A stretch of DNA of 64,000 nucleotides from Crotalaria pallida (GCA_037953625.1 CM075649.1:93129290-93193289); one strand, 5' to 3'; counted from the stretch's first letter, positions 33,751 through 46,202 are shown. Notes: a model not told the origin generated them from the letters alone. Made by a program: numbers and translations.

Positions 33751-36700
33751 TTAGCCCCCTTGCACTTGAGGGAGAATCTATTCTTTCTCAAGTGCACAAT
33801 ATCTCCAAAGGCCATAATCTTTATTTTGATGCTGCATAAAATTTTGTTAGTAATAAAATACATTTATCTCAAATTCAATGACGATTGTAATAAAAGTTGA
33901 AACTTCCCTTTCTTGATGATTCTCTTTTGTTTTGTACTGGCCCGCGAGTGACGTTGTCTCCTCAAGGGGAAGCCCCCTAGTTGTTATTTCGCTTTGCTAA
34001 TCATCTAGTATGCATTGTGTCATGGAAATTCCAGATCCGCTTAGGACCATGCTCTTCTTAAGTCTTAGTATGCTTGGATGTAATGAATGAATGAATGCCA
34101 TGTATGTATGGATGATGCAAATGAATGAATGCCATGTATGCATGGATGATGCGAATGAATGAATGTTATGCTAAATCCACCTCTTCTTTGAAGGCGTCTC
34201 CCCCTCCTCCCAAAAACACGAAGGGGGCGTAGCCACCGTTGCTCCTGTTTTGCCTTATCGCAAATAGTTTCACCAGTTATCCTTACGCCTTGTTGTCTCT
34301 AGTGGGCGTCCTTCTGATCATGTGGTTATGGCTGCTCAAACTTTTTATGCAAATTATTGAAAACACAATTGAAGCAAATATACTTATTATGCCTTGTGCT
34401 AATTGATCGTATGATGCTGTAAACAAACAATCACACGCATTACACAAATATAGGATGCTTTATTTTGAGAGCTCATATTTAAAATATTTCATTTGACTTT
34501 TTGATGAATTTTTTTTATACGAGCACCGGGGCGCGACTCGGTAGCTACATCACTCGTATTTGGTCTATTCGTGACGCTTTGACAACTTTTTTGCCCTTAG
34601 TACGCCCGAATTTGATCGACCCTTGCGAATATCCAGGGCGTGACCATTTCAGGTATTCGCGTGAGTCTAAGTGTTTGGCCTGTGTTCACTTAGACTTTTA
34701 TCCATATCGTGGATGTGGGGAACGACACCCGCTCGACCATCCCGATTTGTTATCTCTATCTTAAGTGTTGGGTTTTGATAACCACTCCGGACACTTAGAT
34801 CTTCCAAATGAGGGGACTATGACCCGCTCAACCATTTGGGTGCATGCTTTGCTTGAAACGTGTGGTGGGGTCTCTCCCCTTCTTCCCTTTTTTTTTTGTG
34901 TCACACGTCCAAGCTTCTATTTGTTTCTTTTAAATATAAGCTCTCATTCTAGTAATTCTATATTTATGTTCGGTGTTAAGTATGCAATAACAGTAATGAA
35001 CCAAAAGTTGAATCATGCCAAGATGCAATAATCAAATTTCAAAAATCATGCCAAGATCATATCTTCCTTATTGTGTTTTCTCGGGGGAGGTTCATACCAA
35101 CACGCCCGCTTAAGTCTTTTAAATTGGGTTTGCTTGAGGGAGGTTAAGACCATCATGCATCAAGTCCCCTAACGTCAACAGTAATTCTCTTTCATGCATT
35201 CTTTCATTATTATCTAGTTGGGCGTGCTTAGGGGGGGTTAAACCATCACGCCTGAGCACTATCTCAGAATGTTAGCATGTGAGAGAATAAAAATTATGCA
35301 AATCAATGTATGGAATTGAAATTAGGCTAGGCATAATACTTAGCTTTGTGTCCATTTGATGTTGTTCTTCATTCTGATCTCTTATCCAACTAGAGCGTTC
35401 CCCCAACTTTTGAGTGTCTTGTTATTGAGGGCGTAACTGGAGAGCGTTCCTTTGATTTTGGGGTGTTTTCTTACAAATAGCTTATTTCTTGCTTATGATC
35501 TTCATTTCAAGGAAAAAAGAACACGTATTTCTATTTCCTCAAGAGCGTGCTTTCCGCTGCGTTGTTCAGGGCGTGCATTTCTGCTGGGCGTATTTTCTGC
35601 TATCTTGCTTTTCACTGAGCATTTGGTCTTTTCTATGGAATAATCTTTTTTAGAATAACTTCCTTCTACCCTCGAAGCTCTTGAGTGTACCATCTAGATT
35701 TTCTCCTTGCCGATTTTCTTTGTTGCAGTTCATGGGCGTGCTCTTTTTCTTTCTTCGAGGGTGTTTTCCACTTTGTTCTCCAGCGCACGTTTTCTCCACT
35801 GAGCACATATTCCACCACTTCGCTTCATAGTGAATAATTTATTTTCATTACTAGGGTAGTAGTGTGTTTTTTTTTTTGAAACTTTGAGCATGTCATCCAA
35901 GTCTTCTCCCAGCTAACTTGTTTTTGGCCATAATTTTTGGACCTGATGCTTATCTAATGACACTTGGCTGCTTTCCTACTCTGGGCGTTCATTTTTAGTC
36001 GTGGAGAGAGTTCTTCCTAGCCTTTGGGTATCTCACTTTTGGGTGTCCTTTCCCACTTGGGCGTCCCGCTTTTGGCCTTCTCGCTCTTGGGCGTGAGGAT
36101 CACACCTTCCCATTCTAAGTGTCCTACCTTTGGGCATGAAGAGCGTTCCTTTCTGCCTTAGCTATCTCTGCAACATAAAATAACGCTCAAATATTTCTCT
36201 CTATGTACCTAATAACATAGCAATTTCTCAATCAGTCAATTTGACATTCAGGTTCTACTACTTCATCATGCAAAATTATGTATAGAGGAACTCCCTTCTA
36301 ATAATGTTAGGAAGAGCGTAAGTTCTCGCTCTTGGGTGTGGGGGGCGTAGTTCTTGATTGGGCGCCCCGCTCTGGTCGCAAAGGGCGTTCTTGCCCGTTG
36401 AGGCTGTGAAGGGCGTTCCTGCCCGTTATGAGCTTTCTATCGAGACTCGAAAATTTTGCTCTAATCTTAACATTTAGCATGTCATAATAATTTATTCTAC
36501 AATAAATTTATGCTAATTTAACATTTAAGTTATACTACTCATAAAATAATCAAATATTCATGGCATGACACACAAGCATTCACCATAAGCAAAATATCAT
36601 GTTCTAATTGTCGCCCTAAATAAAAATGTAAATTTTCTATATCGGAAATATTAAGCTAATCTATCAAATAATAAAGTTTATTCATGTAGTAAAGATTTGC

Positions 36701-37540
36701 TCTTAAAAATAATCAAAGGTTGTAACAACTCTATGAACATGTGTTATACTACGCTGTTAGATTTCATGTGAACAGTGGCAAGCATAACCACTTACAAATG
36801 ATAAATATAAAAGTAAATGGTAAGTCAAAGTGGATGAAAACACTTAGCTGTAAATATTTAGACTCTGCCTCTTCTTTTGTCCAATGTGTATGTTGCATCG
36901 CTGGCCAAGATTTATTTCTCTTTTTCTTTTTTCATCGGACAATAACCTCTGGTTAATATCTTGCATTCCCATATGAAAGTATTACTTTTGTCTTCTTCCT
37001 CAGTTGAAAAGCCTTTCTCTGACAAATCACATATACCAAAATCTTCCCTTCCTAGCTCTAATTTTTTTTTCCTATGTCCACAGCATTCCAGCCTTCTTCA
37101 CACAGTCAAATTTATTTTTTGTGTTGCTCAAGAAACCTCAGTGTCAGAGTGTTGTTCCTTTCTTCTCTGGGTTTGCTTGTTTGACTACTCTGAGCAAAAG
37201 ACTTATTTCTTCCTCCCCCTTTTTTTTTGCTAGGACTCAGTCATCCAGCCTACACTAACATACCAAATCTTTAACACTTTACATGTTGTCACATGCCCCA
37301 CGAAACTTTCTATCTTACAACTTCACCTATCACATGTATATTCCACACTTCTCACAAGTTACAGCTAAATCAAGAATAAATTTAATAAATGTATTGAGCT
37401 TATCAACCTATTCTCGATACTCAACTATATTGTTCAACAAGAAAATCAAGGATAAGAAAAAAAAGGGGGAGGAAAAGCCACCAGAATGCTAGCCAGCAAT
37501 AATTGTTAGCCTATCCTTTCATAGCAGGACTGATTGATAA
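33751..37540. other. Interior of element D, AT-rich part, no coding region
   Basis: The word GGGCGT and variants are scattered at 34200-36420, related to the LTR minisatellite. A second minisatellite of three roughly 34-bp units (AATGAATGAATGCCATGTATG followed by ATGGATGATGC) lies at 34081-34166. Short frames here (for example 34501-35031, 36961-37258) show no recognisable domain. Confidence 0.6.
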
Positions 37541-38300
37541 TAGCAATTGAGAACAACAGGGAAACCTTTTCATCTACCAGTTTTTGCCCTTTTCATTCTG
37601 CTAGAATTGAATGGAGATAAACTACCGCTTGGCCCTGGACTCTCTTATTTGAAATTCGAATTCAGCAATGCTAATTCACGCAACTGCTGCCTTTTAATAA
37701 AGTCCTGGGAAGATATTGTTCTAACAAGTAGAGGAGGGGGTGGCTTCGCTCACGACGGAAACAACGGTGCACAACGGCGATGGCGGCAAAAACGATCGGC
37801 GGTGATGGCAGCGTATATGAACAACGGCGAAGGATCCAATGGGTTTATATATCTGGATCCTCTTCCGAGTTGAGTCTCCCTCATTTTCATGGAGGAACCC
37901 TCAAGAGTGAATGGCCACGATGTCAAGTGGGGAGTCATCACCGGCGCTTACTCTCAAAGGCAGCGGCGGTGGTGGAGGTTATGAACAGTGGCGGAGAAGG
38001 TGGCGAGCGTGACAGATATGGACCGGCTCTACTCCGTGACGAGGTCGGAGATTGTTGATACGGCGATGGCGATGAACGAAAACGACACCGCATCGTTTCG
38101 TGCCGGTGAACATGACGAGAACCATGTGGCAGCGACCAGCTGACAACCATGGCCGACGACAACGCGTGCGAGTTCCACCTCTGGAATCACGAACTGCGGT
38201 GATGACAGATCTGTGGTGAGGACTCGCTCGCGGTGGCGGTGGTGCTGAACCAAGTCATGATTGCGGTACCCTGTTCGTCCCTTTTCTTCCCTCATTGGAT
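37541..38300. other. GC-rich segment of unknown origin near the 5' end of D
   Basis: Base composition rises sharply (GGCGGTGGTGG, CGGCGATGGCG runs) compared with the AT-rich rest of D. Several frames stay open on both strands (37780-38058 plus, 37938-38162 and 38029-38295 minus), as expected for GC-rich DNA. It could be captured host sequence or leader; I recognise no protein. Confidence 0.35.
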
Positions 38301-38617
38301 CTTCAAATGAGTTGAGCCGAGTTGTCGCACGAGTTGGCGCACGAGTTGGCGGAGCGAGTTGACTCGGTGATGCTTTGAAGCCGTTTCAGCTTTGCATCCT
38401 CCTTTCTGTTTGTACATCTTCTTCACCTTCTTGTCTTGTATTTTGTTTATTTCTGGACTTTGGTTTTGTTCACTTCCCTGCTTCTCATCAACGCTTTTAT
38501 TTCTGATGAATGTTGATGCGTTGGATACATGATGAATGTTGTTATTTTGCTCCCTCCAGCGTTGAACTCTCCTTTTTTTTATTTGATTCTTCATGATCTC
38601 AGCTTCATACATACATC

Positions 38618-38635
38618 TCCCCAGCGGAGTCGCCA
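38618..38635 (-). other. Primer binding site of element D (Ogre-type, tRNA-Arg)
   Basis: The minus strand reads TGGCGACTCCGCTGGGGA, two bases from the LTR edge at 38638. Ogre elements use a primer site of this form. Confidence 0.85.
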
Positions 38636-38637
38636 AA

Positions 38638-39584
38638 TGTTTCAACCCCTTTTTACGGAGTGTTTAATGATAATGATCTGGGTTTGTAAGCTTAAGAGAT
38701 GTATGTAAAAGTATAAAATCCATGCCTCCGTGGCTTGGAGAGAACGGATGGAGCATCATGAAGAATCGTCGGGAGGATCGACCGGGGTGCTCTTTAGCCA
38801 TGGAAAATTGCTCTGGAGGGTGAAGGAGTATGGTAGTTTTAGTGTCTGAGAGAATGAAAGGGGTGAAATGAATGAGGAAAATGACGCCTTCTCCCTGTAT
38901 GGCTTTGGGTATCCCTCTGTTTTATTTCTTTTGTGGACTTTTGGTGTTTGTGTTTGGTTCCTCTTGTTCTCTCCTCTCTCTCTATTACGTTCTCCTCCCT
39001 TTTGATGTCCAAGTGACTATCCTTATAGGGTATTGGAGGGGTATATTGGTAATCTGATGAGAACTTGGTGACCAAGTAGACTTAACTTGGTGACCAAGTC
39101 TTGGCAAAAAGGGGTGTCAACCGTAGCTGTCACAACATGTGGGTCAGTGGGTGAGCGTCTGTGTGTTAGGGCGTCCTAGGTCTTAGGGCGTCATGGATGT
39201 TAGGGCGTCATAGGTCTTAGGGCGTCATGGTGTTAGGGCGTCCAAGGTCTTAGGGCGTCATGGGTGTTAGGGCGTCCTATGTCTTAGGGCGTCATGGGTA
39301 TCAGGGCGTCCCCGTCCCTTATCTATCATGAAGGTGCTTTGTCAAGGCATGAACGCCCTATGCACTTTCCTCCATCCAAAGCCTTCCAAGCCACGTAGTC
39401 CATGAAGTTCCCAACTTAGTGGTACCGCCGATGTGTCGTCCTACACCAAGGCGGCGTGGGTACACTAAGTATCTTACCATATCTCTTGTAGTCTTTGTTG
39501 GGATCATACTTATCTTCTATTTCCTGCAAGATTAGATTACTAAATATAGATTATGGCCCAAGGTAAGAAAAAGGGTCTGAAACA
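38638..39584 (-). repeat. 5' LTR of element D
   Basis: Next to the primer site, hence the 5' copy. It carries about four copies of the GGGCGTC minisatellite (39165-39305), which accounts for most of the 32-bp length difference from the other LTR. Confidence 0.9.
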
Positions 39585-39864
39585 AATATAAAAAATAAAA
39601 TAATGGCATATGCAGCAATATGTACAGAAGACAAAATTATCCACAAGAAAACAAATCAACCATATCAAGGTTCCGAGCTTTACTTGACCCCTGTACTCTA
39701 ATAATTAATCTTATTATAATTTTCATATGATAAGCTAACCCCCAACGTTTATTAAAAAAATAACACATATATTATACGTGGGGTTAGTGTACTGAGAAAA
39801 ATTATTGTTTTAAATTTTCTTATGCTAACTCCCAGCATATGTGTAATTTTTAACATACGCAAGG

Positions 39865-40330
39865 TCAGCGTACTTGATCATCCAATAGGACATTGCCCTT
39901 TCCAAGGTTTAACTTCATCTTTTTAATATCCATGGACTTGATCTTTCCCAGGCTAGCATTGTAGCACAGCCTGACCTTCGCTTGCCTGGGACGAACAATG
40001 ACAACCTTGTCATCGGCTCCTATGAATTTCATTGCTTGGTGGATTGTCGAAACTACCGCTACAAAGTCTTGCAGGGATGGTCTACCCATTATAATGTTGT
40101 ATACTAAAGGGCAATCGACCACCAAAAACTTTATGATCTCCATTCTCCCCAGGGTTGCACCCCCACAGTCACGGGTAACTGAATGCACCCTAAAAGGTTG
40201 ACTATATCACTCATGAAGCCGATCAAGTTTCCATCAAATGGAGTCAAATTTGACTCCTTTAGTTTTAAGGCCTTAAATAAATGAAGAAACATGACGTCAG
40301 CGGAGCTCTCCTGATCGATAAAGGTCGACT
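39865..40330 (-). pseudogene. Tat-lineage retropepsin fragment, array unit 2
   Basis: Same content and the same frameshift as unit 1, with a few substitutions (for example G-R-P-S-L-Q-D-F-V instead of G-R-P-C-L-Q-D-F-E). Confidence 0.8.
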
Positions 40331-41257
40331 AACCTCATAATTTCCAATAAGGATCGTAATTACCATGGGGTCGTCTGACACTGTATAGCTCCTTCAAAGT
40401 CTTAGTCACCGAAACATAGAGGGATTTTTCCGTTTTGTATTTTCCGAATCGGTCTGTGATTGACTGAGAGAACTTGATTAACGTAACGTTTTCTATCCGA
40501 GCGCTTTTCGCCTCAACGCGAATCCCTCTATGTTGGGCGGAGCTAGTTTGTGGAAGATTTAACATTCTCAAATATAGCTCAATAACTTGACTGGAAATCA
40601 AAAAAAATTACTTACTATTATAAGAAAAAATTACTTACTGAGGATAAATTGGCTTTTTATTATGTCAGAATTGAGCAGAGGATCACCATCATCTCTTTTT
40701 TTTCTTGCTCTTTGTGGGCTTGTGATCTACTTAGGCTTGCTATAAAGTGAACTGGTAAAACAAATTCCAACAACTAGAAGCGGATTGCCTCCTTATATGA
40801 GTGGTGCCCATGAATACCACAAGATGAAGAAATTTATGCTTTATGCTTGTGTGGTTGTTGTGGTCTACAACACGTTAAGGTTGGTGTATGTGAACCCGTG
40901 ACACCTATTTATCAAGTTTTAGTTTTGGAATGATTTTTTGATTTTGTGGTCTTCAATTCAAATTACATTTTCGCAATAATATAAAAAATAAAATAATGGC
41001 ATATGCAGCAATATGTACAGAAAACAAAATTATCCACAAGAAAACCAATCAACCATATCAAGGTTCCGAAATTTACTTGACCCCTGTACTCTAATAATTA
41101 ATCTTATAATAATTTTCATATGATAAGCTAACCCCCAACGTTTATTAAAAAAATAACACATATATTATACGTGGGGTCAGTGTACTGAGCAAAATTATTG
41201 TCTTAAATTTTATTATGCTAACTCCCAGCATATGTGTAATTTATAACATACGCAAAG

Positions 41258-41722
41258 TCAGCGTACTTGATCAGCCAATAGGACGTTGCCCTTTCCAAGG
41301 TTTAACTTCATCTTTTTAATATCCATGGACTTGATCTTTCCCAGGCTAGCATTGTAGCACAGCCTGACCTACGCTTGCTTGGGACGAACAATGACAACCT
41401 TGTCATTGGCTCCTATGAATTTCATTGCTTGGTGGATTGTCGAAACTACCGCTTCAAAGTCTTGCAGGCATGGTCTACCCATTATAATGATGTATACTAA
41501 AGGGCAATCGACCACCAAAAACTTTATGATCTCCGTTCTCCCCAGGGTTGCACCCCCATAGTCACGGGTAACTGAATGCACCCTAAAGGGTTGACTATAT
41601 CACTCATGAAGTCGATCAAGTTTCCATCAAATGGAGTCAAATGTGACTCCTTTAGTTTTAAGGCCTTAGATAAATGAAGAAACATGATGTCAGCGGAGCT
41701 CCCCTGATCGATAAGGGTCGGC
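41258..41722 (-). pseudogene. Tat-lineage retropepsin fragment, array unit 3
   Basis: Same block as the other units. An extra stop after P-K-Q-A (41366-41368) shortens the open part. The active-site D-Q-G-S-S region lies just upstream on the minus strand, near 41700. Confidence 0.8.
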
Positions 41723-42644
41723 TAACCTCATAATTTCCAATAAGGGTCGTAATTACCATGGGGTCGTCGTGACACTGTATAGCTCCTTCAAAGTCTTAGT
41801 CACCGAAACATAGAGGGATTTTTCCGTTTAGTTTTTTCCGAATCGGTCTATGATTGACTGAGAGAACTTGATTAACGTAACGTTTTCTATCCGAGCGCTT
41901 TTCGCCTTAACGCGAATCCCTCTATGTTGGGCGGAGCTAGTTTGTGGAAGATTTAACATTCTCAAATATAGCTCAATAACTTGACTGGCAATCAAAAAAG
42001 ATTACTTACTATTATAAAAAAAATTACTTACTGAGGATAAATTGGCTTTTTATTATGTCAGAATTGAGCAGAGGATCACCATCATCCCTTTTTTTTTCTT
42101 GCTCTTTGCGGGCTTGTGATCTACTTAGGCTTGCTATAAAGTGAACTGGGAAAACAAATTCCAACAACTAGAAGCGGATTGCCTCCTTATATGGGTGGTG
42201 CTCATAAATACCACAAGATGAAGAAATTTATGCTTGTGTGGTTGTTGTGGTCTACAACACGTTAAGGTTGGTGTATGTGAACCCGTGACACATATTTATA
42301 AAGTTTTAGTTTTGGAATGATTTTTTGATTTTGTGGTCTTCAATTCAAATTACATTTTCGCAATAATATAAAAAATAAAATAATGGCATATGCAGCAATA
42401 TGTACAGAAGACAAAATTATCCACAAGAAAACCAATCAACCATATCAAGGTTCCGAGCTTTACTTGACCCCTGTACTCTAATAATTAATCTTATAATAAT
42501 TTTCATATGATAAGCTAACCCCCAACGTTTATTAAAAAAATAACACATATATTATACGTGGGGTCAGTGTACTGAGCAAAATTATTGTTTTAAATTTTCT
42601 TATGCTAACTCCCAGCATATGTGTAATTTTTAACATACGCAAGG

Positions 42645-43306
42645 TTAGCGTACTTGATCAGCCAATAGGACGTTGCCCTTTCCAAGGTTTAACTTCATCT
42701 TTTTAATATCCATGGACTTGATCTTTCCCAGGTTAGCATTGTAGCACAGCCTAACCTTCGCTTGCTTGGGACGAACAATGACAACCTTGTCATCGGCTCC
42801 TATGAATTTCATTGCTTGGTGGATTGTCGAAACTACCGGTTCAAAGTCTTGCAGGCATGGTCTACCCATTATAACGTTGTATACTAAAGGGCAAGTGACC
42901 ACCAAAAACTTTATGATCTCCGTTCTCCCCAGGGTTGCACCCCCATAGTCACGGGTAACTGAATGCTCCCTAAAGGGTTGACTATATCACTCATGAAGCC
43001 GATCAAGTTTCCATCAAATGGAGTCAAATTTGACTCCTTTAGTTTTAAGGCCTTAAATAAATGAAGAAACATGACGTCAGCGGAGCTCCCCTGATCGATA
43101 AAGGTCGGCTAACCTCATAATTTCCAATAAGGGCCGTAATTACCATGGGGTCGTCGTGATACTGTATAACTCCTTCAAAGTCTTAGTCACCGAAACATAG
43201 AGGGATTTTTCCGTTTTGTCTTTTGCGAATCGATCTGTGATTGACTGAGAGAACTTGATTAACGTAACGTTTTCTATCCGAGCGCTTTTCGCCTCAACGC
43301 GAATCC
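42645..43306 (-). pseudogene. Tat-lineage retropepsin, unit 4, continuous with gag of element E
   Basis: Same protease block and shared frameshift. Unlike units 1-3, the sequence upstream (minus sense) passes CGCGAATCCC directly into gag-protease linker of E instead of the TCTATGTTGGG junction, so this is the original copy from which the array grew. Confidence 0.8.
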
Positions 43307-44394
43307 CGCCGCGATTGTTGTCACCCGGAAATCCTTTGGTGACTTCTTTGGGTCATTCAAATCTACGTGGCCGAATTTTTATCGACTGTTTAATTTATCA
43401 TCAGGGGAGGGACTCCGACGCTTGGAACGTTTTGGGACTTATCCGGGGATGGGGACCGTCTCCTGGATTTGCGATTAATGGCATCGTGGATATATTGCTG
43501 GAGCTTCCTGTCTCTAATCATTTCCTCTCTCAAGTCTCGGAACCAGGTACATTCATCCGTGGTATGGTCATAGCCTTCGTAGTGCTCGCAATATTTCATC
43601 ATATCGCGTTGAACACTCTTCCTCAAGGTCGGTGGCCTTGTTACATTACGGAGTTCTGTGTGCATCGTCTCTCTCAAAATTAGACTCCTCGAGACGGTGG
43701 GAGGAGTGTACTCATCATACTTATTCTTTGGGGGTGGTTTCTTGTCTTTCTTGTTGTTCTGGAACTTGTCGTCCCTTCTCGTTTTCCCTTGTGACGAGCT
43801 TGACTCTTCCTTTATTCCTTGTCGTCCATGTCTTCTGACTCCGATTATATTCTTCCCAGTTGATAAACTTCTTGGAGTGTTGTCTGAGCTCAGCCATATC
43901 CTGGGGGGTTTCCCGATCGGCGGGTTGCAAAAGTCTCCTGGAAGGAGGCCTTGGATGAGCAGTAGGACCGAGACACCATATTTGAGTCCAGAGATTCCAC
44001 TAGCCTCGGATTGGAAACGAGACAAGTAGTCTTAGAGAGACTCGTCTAATCTTTGGGCTATCCTAGCGAGCGAGTGGTCGGATTTGGGCTGAGCAATACT
44101 CGCGGTGTATTTGTTCAAGAATGCCCTTCTCATCTTTCCCCATGAATTGATTGAATTCTGGGGCAGGGGAGCATACCACTTCAGGACAGCATGCTAGAGT
44201 GTCATTGAGAACGCTCGATATTTCATTCTGTCTCCTCCACTATAAAAGTTCATCACCGACTCATAGAACACAATGTGATCCTCGGGGTTAGTTAGTCTGG
44301 GTCCATGGTTGCATATTCCGCCAAAGTTTTCCGGGTAGGAGGAGGCGGAGAGGATCCATGAGACCTTCCTCCTATAGCCATCTCCTAAATTTGT
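43307..44394 (-). pseudogene. Gag of Tat-type Ty3/gypsy element E, broken
   Basis: On the minus strand from an ATG at 44382: a retrotransposon gag domain is readable (N-F-Y-S-G-G-D-R-M-K-Y-R-A-F-S-M-T-L ... V-L-K-W-Y-A-P-L-P ... A-F-L-N-K-Y), then Q-R-L-D-E-S-L and D-Y-L-S-R-F-Q-S-E. Further down is the Tat-type zinc-finger remnant K-Y-C-E-H-Y-E-G-Y-D-H-T-T-D-E-C (about 43550) followed by a basic, R-S-R-R-R-S-P-rich stretch. Breaks: at least three stops or frameshifts between 44300 and 44030 and a further shift before the zinc finger. RT, RNase H and integrase are absent; the array occupies their place. Confidence 0.75.
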
Positions 44395-44568
44395 TTCTCT
44401 CCCCCTCTTGTTCTAGTTTCTTCTTCCTCTTTGCACTAAAAAATAACAAAAACACTAAAAAAACAACAAAAAGATTACGCAGCACCTGTCGAGACAAGAA
44501 CACTAAAAAAATTAAATTTCACCTATAACCACTACTAAGTACCGAAAACTAATTGAAACGAATTTCAA

Positions 44569-44586
44569 TCCCCGGCAACGGCGCCA
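44569..44586 (-). other. Primer binding site of element E (tRNA-Asp type)
   Basis: The minus strand reads TGGCGCCGTTGCCGGGGA, the Athila/Tat-type primer site, six bases from the LTR edge at 44593 and about 190 bases upstream of gag. Confidence 0.85.
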
Positions 44587-44592
44587 AAAACT

Positions 44593-45832
44593 TGCTGGAT
44601 CACTGGCAAGTGTAACGGGTCATCAAGTAATACAGTCAGTAAGACCATTTATCGTCCCTCAGGGATTGCAAATTATTCAATTAATTCTCACCAAAGAGTA
44701 GTTAGAAGCGAAATCTATAGGTTTCTAATTAATTAATTAAGATTAAATTTAAATAAAATAAAAAAAACATAAATTAAATAGAAGTTGTGAGCAATTTAAG
44801 AAAACGAGTTAGGAACGTGGTTTCATTGTAGGCGTTGTTTATTTATCATTAATCTCAGTTTTTCTCTAAATCAAGAACAAATTCCTAAGGTAGTAATTAC
44901 TAGATCCCTCTTGTGCAATTACTGTTTATTATCCAATTTGATAACCCTTAAAATCTTAAGTGATTAAACCATTGAATAACCTTTATTAAAACAATGGAAT
45001 TTATGAACAGTTATATAATTACCCAAAAGTATCCCTACGCGTTGAATAATTATATTGTTTGATTGAAGGCCTATTCTAATTCCTAATCTCCCAATTGAAG
45101 AATTAGAGATCCAAAACATAGATTAGCTACTTCCATGCATAACAGTGAAAATACAATCAAACACTTGATTTAGAAACGGAAAAACATCAATTCATGAAAT
45201 CAATAAACTAATCCATACCAATCAACCAATTCCTAACACGAGGGTTTTAGTTACATATTAAGAAAATAAGAACAAAAACAATAGAAGAGTAATCCATAAT
45301 CATAGACAATTAGGATTACCGCGAAGAGATCTTCAATCTTCCAATCTCCAATATTCTTCTCCTCTAAAGCTCTCCAAAATCATGTAATCTCCCTCTCTAA
45401 AAGCTGCTAACCTAATTCTAATCCTAGAATAAATATATAATTACAAAACCTAAACAAATCCCTCAAAAACGCATCAGAAATTGGTCCAACTGGGCCTGGA
45501 CAGGACTCGTGCGCCAGGCTCTGTTTGGTACTGTTTCCGTGGGCTGCGTGCCTGGGCATGCCAGCCCTGCTCTGACTCCATTTCGCTCCGTTCTTGCGCC
45601 ATTTTCAAGGTCCTTTTGTCCTCTTTTCAGTTCCATATTTATTTTCTTCAATTAAGCTCCAAAAGTACCTGAAACATACCCAAAACGGATCAAAATGTTC
45701 AAGAGATTCTAAACTAATAACAAAATCCTAAAACTAATAAAAACATCTTAAATTTACAAGAGAAACAAGCCAAATCCATAGTAAAAGGGAGTCTAAATCA
45801 TGCTCAAAACATCATATATTAGACCCAAATCA
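44593..45832 (-). repeat. 5' LTR of element E
   Basis: The inner edge is set by the primer site (TGCTGGATCAC at 44593). I place the outer edge at ACCCAAATCA (45832), which on the minus strand gives a TGATTTGGGT start; an end at 45879 (GGTCACA) is also possible. No second LTR of this sequence is in the window. Confidence 0.55.
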
Positions 45833-46202
45833 TGAGCGGAGGCCGCTAGAGGCGTAGGACCGTCCAGGCGACCGGTCACAACGAGATCTCACTGGGGATC
45901 GAGACCTGCGTGAGCCCGTCTCCCACCTGGTTTTGTTCTTCGAGCCTTGGATGCGTTGGAAGCTTCGGCACGAGGGCTTGAGCGGTGAGTCTCGGTTGCT
46001 CTGGAAGCATCGTTGTGTGTCCTTGTTTGACGGGCTTCATTAGTTCTTGAAGCGCCTCCTTTTGTTGGTGGTCTCTGAGATGCTCCTGAGTTAGTTGTGT
46101 CACGGATATCCCTCGAATCCGACTCTCCTTGTCGGGACCTTTAAGTTCTGGCCCCTCTTTGAGCCCTTTCCCTTCCTCTAGGGGTTGGTGTTTTGTGTAT
46201 GG
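45833..46202 (-). pseudogene. Unidentified minus-strand open stretch between E and A
   Basis: From 46202 down to 45876 one minus-strand register stays open for about 109 codons, hydrophilic and rich in Q, E, L and P (R-D-H-Q-Q-K-E-A-L-Q-E-L-M-K-P). The upstream 36 codons of the full open frame lie in LTR A and are not original. It looks like part of a retroelement gag cut by the insertion of A, but I find no diagnostic motif. Confidence 0.3.

Larger units (their letters stand above)
32772..39584 (-). mobile_element. Non-autonomous Ogre/Tat-type LTR element D, 6813 bp, duplication AATAT
   Basis: LTRs 32772-33750 (979 bp) and 38638-39584 (947 bp) are near-identical, start TGTTTCAACCCC and end GGTCTGAAACA, and the element is flanked by AATAT (32767-32771, 39585-39589). 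On the minus strand the right LTR is followed by a primer site TGGCGACTCCGCTGGGGA (38635-38618), the type reported for Ogre elements and complementary to an arginine tRNA. The left LTR is preceded by a polypurine tract GTGCAAGGGGGCTAA (33765-33751). The 4.9 kb interior has no gag or pol motif in any frame, so D must be mobilised in trans. It inserted exactly at a unit junction of the tandem array. Confidence 0.9.
29173..43306 (-). repeat. Tandem array of a 1.39 kb unit derived from Tat gag-protease, with two later insertions
   Basis: The anchor AATGGCATATGCAG recurs at 31391, 39602, 40995 and 42382. Spacings are 1393 (40995-39602), 1387 (42382-40995) and, after subtracting element D and its duplication (6818), 1393 (39602-31391). 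A partial unit lies at 29173-29255 plus 31010-31390, split by the copia solo LTR. Each full unit contains a minus-strand Tat protease fragment, then a junction CGCGAATCCC|TCTATGTTGGG, then about 450 bases of other sequence including CAACACGTTAAGGTTGGTG. The last unit lacks that junction and runs straight into gag of element E at 43306, so E is the source. Confidence 0.9.

Noticed and set aside
36741..37258. Overlapping Phe/Ser-rich plus-strand frames in the interior of D
   Set aside because: Low-complexity, T-rich sequence; composition alone explains the frames and no domain is seen.
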